The translations under genes were made by a program, and so were the position numbers. The notes beneath the pieces were generated by a model. It saw only the letters and a program-made list of their open reading frames with translations. It had not been told where the DNA came from and did no database searches. From NCBI GenBank assembly GCA_021199395.1, contig JAJQIE010000147.1:1-10477 (forward strand): a stretch of DNA of 10,477 nt. Direction: 5' to 3'. The stretch comes from Lachnospiraceae bacterium. Lineage in GTDB: Bacteria; Bacillota; Clostridia; Lachnospirales; Lachnospiraceae. Shown piece by piece: positions 1-6,021 of this stretch; within the stretch, counting starts at the first letter, position 1; every line of letters begins with the position of its first letter.

Positions 1-6
1 TCCATC

Positions 7-35
7 ATCCACGTACATGCAAGCATGTCGTGGAT
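7..35. repeat. Imperfect hairpin at window edge
   Basis: An inverted repeat with arms 7-20 and 23-35 (ATCCACG-T-ACATGC against GCATGT-CGTGGAT, one bulged T) around an AA centre. No T-run follows, so it is not a simple terminator. Three + strand frames are open from base 1 and stop at 54, 61 and 77. None gives a tail I can recognise, so the end of an upstream gene here is possible but unproven. It could be an intergenic repeat. Confidence 0.4.
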
Positions 36-80
36 TCGGCCTTTTGTCGCTTAAATCATAAAATAGCGTTATCATAATAT

Positions 81-122
81 AAAAGGATGGGCAGTGAAGA
101 AGAATATAAGCCCATCCTTTTT
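81..122 (+). terminator. Rho-independent terminator, probably bidirectional
   Basis: A perfect 12-bp stem (AAAAGGATGGGC at 81-92 with GCCCATCCTTTT at 110-121) and a 17-base loop, followed by T-rich sequence. On the minus strand the stem also ends in a T-run. It lies just past the minus-strand stop at 139 and just past possible + strand stops at 54-77, so it fits a shared terminator between convergent genes. Confidence 0.85.
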
Positions 123-138
123 GCTTTTGACTTTTTGA

Positions 139-309
139 CTATTTATATTTCTTTGTTACACGACAGATAATGGCAGTACCTGAAATTAAAATAAGAAGAC
201 CGATCAATAACAGTGTATTTACCCCAAGACAGTCAATGATGATTCCGCCGGATACCAGTGAAATCAGGACTCCTATGGTTGAGGCTGCGTTTAGGTAATT
301 TTTGGTGAT
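139..309 (-). pseudogene. C-terminal remnant of MFS-like transporter
   Basis: Read on the minus strand, 309 down to 139 gives 56 codons ending in TAG. The peptide has two hydrophobic spans: one from about NAASTIGVLISLVSGGIIID, then a short loop, then one around NTLLLIGLLILISGTAIIC. It ends in a basic tail (RVTKKYK). This is the look of the last two helices of a major facilitator superfamily exporter. Just upstream is an in-frame TAA (312-310), with no start codon or ribosome site, and then the next terminator. The other ten or so helices of a roughly 400-residue transporter are absent. It is best read as a decayed stump left by a deletion. The MFS assignment rests on only 56 residues, so another polytopic membrane protein is possible. 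Confidence 0.55.
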
Positions 310-315
310 TTATGT

Positions 316-347
316 AAAAGACAGGGGCTTGAATCCCCTGTCTTTTT
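316..347 (+). terminator. Rho-independent terminator upstream of operon
   Basis: A perfect 12-bp stem (AAAAGACAGGGG at 316-327 with CCCCTGTCTTTT at 335-346), a 7-base loop and a T-run at 343-347. It is strong on the + strand, where it would shield the pilus operon from upstream read-through. The minus-strand reading also ends in TTTT. It abuts the truncated transporter remnant, so it probably belonged to a gene now lost. Confidence 0.85.
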
Positions 348-387
348 GTGTATAGTTCACAAACATTAAAAAATTTAACATATTATA

Positions 388-415
388 TTTACAAATCTCA
401 AAAACATGGTATAAT
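388..415 (+). promoter_or_regulatory. Sigma-A-type promoter of the pilus operon
   Basis: A -35 box TTTACA (388-393) and a perfect -10 box TATAAT (410-415) sit 16 bases apart in A/T-rich DNA, just downstream of a terminator and upstream of the first operon gene. Transcription would start near 421-423, giving a leader of about 180 bases. I see no comparably good promoter further inside the operon, so this is probably the main one. Confidence 0.75.
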
Positions 416-601
416 CATTTTACGATGATTCATAAACAGTTTACACATCATTTTATCTATTAAAAATATCAATATTATTTCTACTATTTTACCAAAGAAA
501 AGTGATAATACAAAAAGAGAATGGAATGAACAGATGTAAGAATGATGAGGAATTTCCATTATGGAAAAGCAGTTGTCAATCTGTGTAAGGAGGGAGGGTA
601 C
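416..601 (+). promoter_or_regulatory. Operon leader with possible operator
   Basis: A/T-rich leader between the promoter and the first gene. An inverted repeat, AATCAT-N6-ATGATT (413-430), overlaps the end of the -10 box and the expected transcription start, a position suited to a repressor site. A 20-codon reading frame starts at ATG 526 and stops at TAA 586-588, within the ribosome site of the first gene (AAGGAGGGAGGG, 587-598). It could be a coupled leader peptide or chance. No riboswitch fold or attenuator is recognisable. Confidence 0.35.
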
Positions 602-1111
602 ATTTTTATTTACAGAGAAATTCAAATGATATCGCTTACTGGAATAGCGATGTCAGCGGTACTTTGTGATCTGCGGTCGGGACGGATTCCCAATGCGGTG
701 ATTGCGACAGGCCTGATGATGGGACTGGTCTGCCAGCTTTTTGAAAAAGGAACGCTGGGAGCGATTTTATATCTCGGAGGGATTCTTTTTCCAGTTTTAT
801 TGTTGGGCGGATTGTATTATTTCCGAATGATCGGCGCGGGCGATATCAAGCTTCTGAGTGTCGTCGGGGGTTTTTTAGGCCCGGCAGGCGTTTTTTCCTG
901 TATCGTGCGGGCGGTATTTACCGCGGCAATGTTTTCAATAGTGATTTTGTATCGAAATCATATATTTGGAAAACAGATATCCTATTTCTGGAATTATGTC
1001 AGCGACTATTCAGAAAATGGATTGTGGAGCCCGTATCTGGATGGGGTAGATGAGAGGGCGAAATTCTGCTTTTCTCTGCCTGTATTGATTGGGATTTTAT
1101 GCTGTATATGA
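602..1111 (+). CDS. A24 prepilin peptidase (CpaA/TadV-like)
   Basis: Membrane aspartyl peptidase expected to cut the leader of Flp-type prepilins at the inner face of the membrane. Both catalytic aspartates of family A24 are visible: the first in CDLRSGRIPN just after the first membrane span, the second in the GAGD motif (FRMIGAGDIKLLS) near the middle. Several hydrophobic spans follow. The length (about 170 residues) fits the short CpaA/TadV form without the methylase domain. The start is uncertain. The only strong ribosome site (587-598) points to ATT at 602 or 608. The nearest downstream ATG, 626, has a weak site. The longest frame begins at ATG 542 but would run through the ribosome site. 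First gene of the operon; 72 bases separate it from the TadZ-like gene. Confidence 0.85.
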   Translation: MFIYREIQMISLTGIAMSAVLCDLRSGRIPNAVIATGLMMGLVCQLFEKGTLGAILYLGGILFPVLLLGGLYYFRMIGAGDIKLLSVVGGFLGPAGVFSCIVRAVFTAAMFSIVILYRNHIFGKQISYFWNYVSDYSENGLWSPYLDGVDERAKFCFSLPVLIGILCCI

Positions 1112-1183
1112 ATAAGGAGAAATGGCAGCGGTGAATAAGGGCGGCGTGGAGAAACTGATATTGATGATAAATGGGAGGGCTAT

Positions 1184-2200
1184 ATGAAAAAAAGTATATT
1201 TGCAGTATGCGACCTGGAAGCCTCGTATGCCTGCAATCTGACGGAGTATCTGAATGAACGGAAGGCGACGCCGTTTGAAGTACAGGCATTTACGAATGTG
1301 GAGAGCCTGGAGAAGTTTGCGAAGGAGAATGAAATTGAGATTCTTCTGATTTCCACAAGGGCAATGTGTAATGAGATTCGGGAGCTGCCGATCAGCCGCA
1401 CGATCATTCTTTCGGAGGGGGAACAGATATCGGATCTGGGATATCCCCTGATTTATAAGTATCAGTCTTCGGATGAAATACTGTCTGAGGTAATGGAATA
1501 TTATGTTCAGGATCATCCGCAGCCGCACATTCTTTCATTAGGGAACCGGAAAACAAAGCTGTATGGAGTATATTCGCCGATCGGGCGAACCAGAAAGACC
1601 TCCTTTGCCCTGGCGCTGGGGGAAATTCTGGCGGAAACCAGGAAAGTCCTGTATCTGAATTTTGAAGAGTTTTCCGGGTTTGAGGAATTATTTCAGACAA
1701 AATACCGCATGGATATTTCGGATCTGATTTATTTTTTGCGACAGAAGGAAGGGAGCCTTGTATATAAGCTGAACACGGTGATTCAGACCTTTCATGAGCT
1801 GGAATATATTCCTCCGGCTCTCTCGCCCGCGGATGTACGTGATGTGACGGGCGAGGAATGGCTTGCATTTTTGAAGGAGGTCATGTCCTTTCGGGAGTAT
1901 GATGTACTGATCCTGGATCTGAGCGAGCAGGTGGATGATCTGTTCAGGATATTGAAGGAATGTGATCGGATCTATATGCCGATTCAGGAGGATAGGATCT
2001 CTCAGGCAAAGCTGAGGCAGTATGATCAGCTTGTACATATGCTTGAAATGGAAGGGATACAGGAAAAGACTCATCGGATCCATCCGCCGGTACAGCCGCT
2101 TCAGAGAGAGGGAGGTGAGTTGACGCAGCAGCTGGTCTGGGGAGAGATGGGCAATTTTGTCCGAAGGCTGTTATGGGAGGAGGAAGGCAAAAATGGATGA
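1184..2200 (+). CDS. tadZ: TadZ/CpaE-like MinD-family protein, degenerate P-loop
   Basis: Probable localisation or assembly factor of the Tad machine, cytoplasmic and membrane-associated. The 338-residue protein has an N-terminal receiver-like alpha/beta region (about 1-110) with no clear phosphorylation signature, followed by a ParA/MinD-type ATPase fold (about 125-300). The P-loop at 130-140 reads YSPIGRTRKTS. The signature lysine of the deviant Walker A motif is replaced (P132) and the glycine before the catalytic Lys-Thr is arginine (R137). A Walker-B-like strand, YDVLILDLSE, lies at 239-248. TadZ proteins are known for atypical nucleotide sites, so this may be a weak or non-hydrolysing ATPase. 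The start is ATG 1184 behind GGGAGGG (1173-1179). Its last 8 bases overlap the cpaF gene, which implies translational coupling. CpaE is the alternative name for the same family. Confidence 0.8.
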   Translation: MKKSIFAVCDLEASYACNLTEYLNERKATPFEVQAFTNVESLEKFAKENEIEILLISTRAMCNEIRELPISRTIILSEGEQISDLGYPLIYKYQSSDEILSEVMEYYVQDHPQPHILSLGNRKTKLYGVYSPIGRTRKTSFALALGEILAETRKVLYLNFEEFSGFEELFQTKYRMDISDLIYFLRQKEGSLVYKLNTVIQTFHELEYIPPALSPADVRDVTGEEWLAFLKEVMSFREYDVLILDLSEQVDDLFRILKECDRIYMPIQEDRISQAKLRQYDQLVHMLEMEGIQEKTHRIHPPVQPLQREGGELTQQLVWGEMGNFVRRLLWEEEGKNG

Positions 2201-3422
2201 ACAGAGATTTAACGATATCCGGAAAAAACTTCTGGATAGCCTTGAAGGATGCCGGGAGCTTCAGGACGCAGAAATATACCGGAGCATTGATGAACTGATT
2301 CTGGAGTCGAGTACGGAGTATTATATTCGTCTTGCGGACAGGATTTATCTGAGACAGGAGCTCTTTAATTCTGTGCGGAGACTGGATATCCTGCAGGAGC
2401 TGATTGATGATAATTCCGTTACGGAGATTATGGTAAACGGCACGGAGGGAATTTATGTGGAGCGCGGCGGGAGACTGAAGCGGTGGGATAAATGCTTTTA
2501 TTCGCGGGACCGGCTGGAGGACATTGCGCAGCAGATTGTAGGCAGGTGCAATCGCATTGTGAATGAGTCGGTGCCGATTGTTGACGCGAGACTGGAAAAT
2601 GGAGCCAGAGTAAATATTGTTATGCCCCCTGTAGCACTGAATGGTCCGGTGATTACGATCCGGCGCTTTCCGGACAAGCCTGTTTTGATGGATCAGCTGA
2701 TACGCTGGGGGACAGTGACACAGGAGGCGGTAGATTTCCTCGAAAGGCTGGTTTGTGCAGGCTATAATATTTTTATTTCCGGTGGGACCGGCTCCGGCAA
2801 GACTACCTTTATGAATGCGCTGTCGAATTTTATTCCCAGAGATGAGAGGATCATTACCATTGAGGATAATGCGGAGCTTCAGATTCAGGGGGTTCAGAAT
2901 CTCGTGCGCATGGAAGCGCGAAATGCCAATGCTGAGGGGGAGAAGGAGATTACGATCCGTGATCTGATTAAATCCAGCTTGCGAATGCGGCCGGATCGAA
3001 TACTGGTAGGTGAGGTGAGAGGAAGTGAAGCAATTGATCTTCTGCAGGCATTAAACACCGGGCATGACGGTTCGATCAGCACCGGTCACGCAAACAGTCC
3101 GGAGGATATGCTGTCCAGACTGGAAACGATGGTACTGATGGGGATGGAGATTCCGCTGCAGGCAGTGCGGAGGCAGATCGCTTCCGGGATCGATGTTATT
3201 GTACATGTCGGAAGACTGCGGGACAAGACGCGAAAAGTGCTTCAGATACTGGAAATTCTGGGCTACGATAGTGAAAGAAGTGAGATCCAGACGCAGATTC
3301 TCTATGAGTTTGAAGAGGAGGGGAAGGATACATGCGAGACAGTGTCCGGCAGGCTGCAGAAAAAAAGAGAACTGCAAAACCGGCAGAAGCTGGAACGGGC
3401 AGGAATGTGTCAGGAAGAGTGA
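2193..3422 (+). CDS. cpaF: CpaF/TadA secretion ATPase
   Basis: Hexameric type II/IV secretion-family ATPase that powers pilin assembly from the cytoplasmic face. The 409-residue protein has the usual N-terminal domain (about 50-180; VTEIMVNG near 76-83) and a RecA-like core. Motifs in order: Walker A GGTGSGKT (197-204), Asp-box strand IITIEDNAEL (220-229), Walker B RILVGEVRG (269-277) with E274, and His box STGHANS (296-302). All are intact, so it should be active. Start ATG 2193 is preferred over the TTG 12 codons earlier because a GGGAGGAGGAAGG site lies just upstream. The gene overlaps its upstream neighbour by 8 bases and its downstream neighbour by 91. The C-terminal tail after about 375 is charged and lies in the overlap, so it is probably dispensable. 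Confidence 0.95.
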   Translation: MDEQRFNDIRKKLLDSLEGCRELQDAEIYRSIDELILESSTEYYIRLADRIYLRQELFNSVRRLDILQELIDDNSVTEIMVNGTEGIYVERGGRLKRWDKCFYSRDRLEDIAQQIVGRCNRIVNESVPIVDARLENGARVNIVMPPVALNGPVITIRRFPDKPVLMDQLIRWGTVTQEAVDFLERLVCAGYNIFISGGTGSGKTTFMNALSNFIPRDERIITIEDNAELQIQGVQNLVRMEARNANAEGEKEITIRDLIKSSLRMRPDRILVGEVRGSEAIDLLQALNTGHDGSISTGHANSPEDMLSRLETMVLMGMEIPLQAVRRQIASGIDVIVHVGRLRDKTRKVLQILEILGYDSERSEIQTQILYEFEEEGKDTCETVSGRLQKKRELQNRQKLERAGMCQEE

Positions 3423-4186
3423 AAGGGCGGCAAAGAGCCAGAGATCGTCCGGATTATTCGTCCTATGCGTTCTCATATGAGGAGAGATTTAAATGCCTGA
3501 CGATATATGTCCTGCTGGACGGGTGTATCAGCTACCTGTTTTTTCGTTCTGTGATTGCATTTATAATTCTGCTTCCGGGTATGGCGCTGTTCTTCCGGGT
3601 AAAAAAGAAAGCGTTGTTAAATAAGCGGAAAAAAGAGATTACGCAGCAGTTTCTGGATGGGATACAGTTAATGCTTGCCGCGCTTCAGGCTGGATATTCA
3701 TCGGAAAACGCGCTCCGTGAGGCAAAGAAGGAGCTTCAGAAAATATATCCGCCTGAAGCGGTGATTGTTCAGGAATTTTATCGTATGGATACACAGATAG
3801 AGGTGAGCCGAAATCTGGAGGAGCTGATGCTGGATTTTGGGAGACGGGTGGACGTGCCTGATATTATAAGCTTTGCGGAAGTATTTCTGACTGCAAAGCG
3901 AACAGGCGGAGATCTGACAGCAATTATACGAAATACTATTTCCTGTATTCGGCAGAAACAGGAGACAATGCTGGAAATTGAGACATGCCTGACAGGAAAA
4001 ATCATGGAACAGAATATTATGAGTGCGATACCACTTCTGATCCTGGCTTATGTGAAGCTGTCTTCGCCGGATTTCCTTGATGTAATGTATGAGACAATGG
4101 CCGGAAGGTTAGTGATGCTTTTGTGCTTTGGCGTATATGTGCTGGCTTGGCTTTGGGGACAGAGCATTGTAAAAATCGAGGTGTAG
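3332..4186 (+). CDS. tadB: TadB-like type II secretion F-domain protein
   Basis: Inner-membrane platform protein that partners with CpaF and TadC. The 284-residue product has a basic N-terminal tail, two membrane spans (about 56-89), a cytoplasmic T2SSF domain (about 100-225) and C-terminal spans (about 229-243 and 258-277). The conserved TGGDL turn of the family is at 191-195. The start is uncertain. ATG 3332 has a good site (GGAGGGG, 3317-3323) but forces a 91-base overlap with cpaF. The in-frame GTG at 3419 overlaps the cpaF stop as GTGA and would remove 29 basic residues, but its ribosome site is poor. Homologues as I recall them begin close to the PDYSSY segment (40-45), which would favour the shorter form. 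Confidence 0.85.
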   Translation: MRDSVRQAAEKKRTAKPAEAGTGRNVSGRVKGRQRARDRPDYSSYAFSYEERFKCLTIYVLLDGCISYLFFRSVIAFIILLPGMALFFRVKKKALLNKRKKEITQQFLDGIQLMLAALQAGYSSENALREAKKELQKIYPPEAVIVQEFYRMDTQIEVSRNLEELMLDFGRRVDVPDIISFAEVFLTAKRTGGDLTAIIRNTISCIRQKQETMLEIETCLTGKIMEQNIMSAIPLLILAYVKLSSPDFLDVMYETMAGRLVMLLCFGVYVLAWLWGQSIVKIEV

Positions 4187-4211
4187 GGGGACGAGTATGC
4201 GTAAGGAAGAA

Positions 4212-4327
4212 GGAGCGCGGGAGAAATGAAGCGGCATGAGTGAGGCGGAAGGAGCGTGGGATGAATTAAGCAGTATGAGCGAGGCAGAAAAATGCGGGAG
4301 AAATGAAGCAGTATGAGCGAGGCGGAA
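4212..4327 (+). repeat. Three imperfect 39-base tandem repeats in tadB-tadC spacer
   Basis: Units lie at 4212-4250, 4251-4289 and 4290-4327 (39, 39 and 38 bases), with a partial fourth from 4328 that runs into the tadC start. The shared core reads GCGGGAGAAATGAAGCAG, then TATGAGCGAGGCGGAA. Each unit carries an ATG aligned with the real tadC start in the fourth unit. The 156-base spacer (4187-4342) holds no recognisable gene, only mini-ORFs. One of these (4313-4342) ends in TAA directly before the tadC ATG. Confidence 0.75.
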
Positions 4328-4342
4328 GGTATGCGGGGATAA

Positions 4343-5725
4343 ATGGAGAAGATGAAAACGCGAATAAATAATTTGGGTGTGTTTCTGGTGAAACGGCTGA
4401 GGCTGGATCGACCAGGAAAGGGGACGCAGGAGCTGCGACAGGAGTTAATCGCTTTGTCGGCAGGCAGTAAATCCGTGGTGGAGAGATATTATGTCAGAAA
4501 GGTGCTATTGGTTCTGACTGTTCTGGGAGCGGGATTTGCGCTGGCACTTATCTGCTTTTTTGCTTACAGCGGAAGCAGTGGAAAGACAAAGCTGACGTCT
4601 GTTTTGCGGCCCGGCTACGGGGAAGGTGACAGAACAGAAGCATTATCAGTGCAGGTGGAGGGTGAAGATGAGGTACAGGAGCTTACGGTTACTGTTCAGG
4701 AAAGAAAGTATACGGAGGAAGAAAAACAGGCGCTGCTTGATCTGGCGCTTTCTGAACTGGATGAACAGCTTCCGGGTGAAAATGACTCGCTGGATTTTGT
4801 GCAGACTGGCCTGGTGTTTCCTGAAAGCCTGCAGGACGGTGCGGTCAGCATCAGCTGGATGACGGATCCATACGGGGTGATCGGAGCGGATGGAAACATT
4901 GTCCTGGCAGAGGAAGAAGAAGGAACGCTGGTAGAGATACAGGAAACCCTGGAATGTGACGGCCGGGAATCGACCTATAGCGCTTATGCAAGGGTTTTTC
5001 CGCCGGACATGACAGAAGAAGAGAGACTTTTGGCAGCGATTGAGGAGGAGGTAGTGCGGGCGGATGAAGAAAGCAGCCATAAGAGTGAGCTTGTTCTTCC
5101 GGCATCGGCGGAAGGACGGATGCTGACATGGATAGAGGCCTCGTCTAATCCCTGTCTGTCTGTTCTGGCAATGACGCTTGTTCTCGCCGTCTGCCTCTAT
5201 TTGCAGATGGACAATCAGGTACATAAGAAAGCGGAGGAACGAAAAAATCAGCTGTTGCTGGATTATCCGGATCTTATGTGGAAAATGACTATGCTGCTGG
5301 GGGCGGGTATGAGTATCCGTGGAGCATTTATGAGGATTTCAGAAGAGTATCAAAGGGAGCAAAGGCAGAGGAAAGCGAAGACAGGGAAGGCAGGACAGAT
5401 GAGATATGTATATGAGGAGATTACCTATACCTGTCGGGAAATGCAAAGCGGGATTGGAGAAGCGCAGGCATATGAGCGCTTTGGGAAACGCTGCCAGTTG
5501 CCGGAATACATCCGCATAGGCTCTATTCTTTCTCAGAATCTGCGCAAAGGGGCGAAAGGCCTGACCGATCTTCTGGAAACGGAAGCGGAAGCATCTCTGA
5601 ATGACCGAAAGAATCATGCAAGAAAAATCGGGGAGCAGGCCGGCACAAAGCTTTTGCTGCCGATGATGCTGATGCTTGGAATTGTCCTTACTGTATTGAT
5701 GGTGCCGGCTTTTCTGTCATTTTGA
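4343..5725 (+). CDS. tadC: TadC-like F-domain protein with extracytoplasmic Ig-like insert
   Basis: Second membrane platform protein of the Tad machine. At 460 residues it is much longer than a usual TadC (about 300). Order: cytoplasmic N-terminus (1-52), span 1 (about 54-75), an acidic region of about 190 residues predicted outside the membrane (80-268), span 2 (271-288), cytoplasmic T2SSF domain (about 300-435) and a C-terminal span (436-458). The outside region contains a helix-forming stretch (about 122-142). This is followed by a segment at 160-220 with the pattern of atrophied bacterial Ig-like domains: a strand with W172, then a GADGNIV turn (181-187), then alternating strands ending at ARVFP. 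ATG 4343 directly follows a mini-ORF stop; ATG 4352 is an alternative start. The T2SSF call is firm and the Ig-like call is by pattern. Confidence 0.85.
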   Translation: MEKMKTRINNLGVFLVKRLRLDRPGKGTQELRQELIALSAGSKSVVERYYVRKVLLVLTVLGAGFALALICFFAYSGSSGKTKLTSVLRPGYGEGDRTEALSVQVEGEDEVQELTVTVQERKYTEEEKQALLDLALSELDEQLPGENDSLDFVQTGLVFPESLQDGAVSISWMTDPYGVIGADGNIVLAEEEEGTLVEIQETLECDGRESTYSAYARVFPPDMTEEERLLAAIEEEVVRADEESSHKSELVLPASAEGRMLTWIEASSNPCLSVLAMTLVLAVCLYLQMDNQVHKKAEERKNQLLLDYPDLMWKMTMLLGAGMSIRGAFMRISEEYQREQRQRKAKTGKAGQMRYVYEEITYTCREMQSGIGEAQAYERFGKRCQLPEYIRIGSILSQNLRKGAKGLTDLLETEAEASLNDRKNHARKIGEQAGTKLLLPMMLMLGIVLTVLMVPAFLSF

Positions 5726-5747
5726 TGGCAGTTCGGGACAGACACAA

Positions 5748-5773
5748 AGTAAAACGACGAACGTCGCTTACTA
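5748..5773. repeat. Palindromic spacer element, copy 1
   Basis: Imperfect inverted repeat AGTAA-AA-CGACG-AA-CGTCG-C-TTACT, starting 23 bases after the tadC stop and ending 23 bases before the pilin start. It closely matches the element at 7548-7573. Possible roles are an mRNA processing or stability hairpin, a protein-binding site or a small dispersed repeat. No T-run follows, so it is not a terminator. Confidence 0.55.
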
Positions 5774-5795
5774 CACCAGCAAAAGGAGGGAAGAG

Positions 5796-5963
5796 ATGGA
5801 TCATATCAAAGCATTTCTGCAGGAAGAGGAAGGCGTTGGAACCGTAGAGATTATTCTGATTCTTGTCGTACTTATCAGTCTTGTGCTGATTTTCAAAGAA
5901 CAGCTTACAAGTGTTGTCAATACGATATTCAAAAAGATTACAAGCCAGAGCAAGAGCGTATAG
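5796..5963 (+). CDS. flp: Flp1-like type IVb pilin
   Basis: Major pilin candidate of 55 residues, the usual size for Flp prepilins. The N-terminus is a short charged leader (1-13) ending in EEEG13. The mature form would start V14-G-T-V-E18, giving the conserved glutamate at +5, followed by a strongly hydrophobic helix (about 19-36: IILILVVLISLVLIF) and a short polar tail rich in Lys and Ser. Cleavage would be by the A24 peptidases encoded on either side. A strong ribosome site, AAGGAGGG (5783-5790), precedes ATG 5796, consistent with high output. The family is established; that it forms a surface fibre in this organism is inference. Confidence 0.92.
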   Translation: MDHIKAFLQEEEGVGTVEIILILVVLISLVLIFKEQLTSVVNTIFKKITSQSKSV

Positions 5964-6021
5964 GAAATAAGACAGAGACGGTCCGAAGGATGATCTGGCA
6001 GCAGGCACAGAAGGAGAGGGT

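Noticed and set aside
4212..4327. CRISPR array
   Set aside because: The 39-base units are directly adjacent with no unique spacers, are imperfect, and have no cas genes nearby.
4646..5224. Minus-strand open frame of 192 codons opposite the tadC insert
   Set aside because: The tadC frame is continuous here with sensible topology, and the antisense product has no recognisable motif and a biased Arg/Phe/Leu composition.
5748..5772. Terminator between tadC and the pilin gene
   Set aside because: The hairpin is short and interrupted and is followed by CACCAGCAAAAGG, with no T-run.
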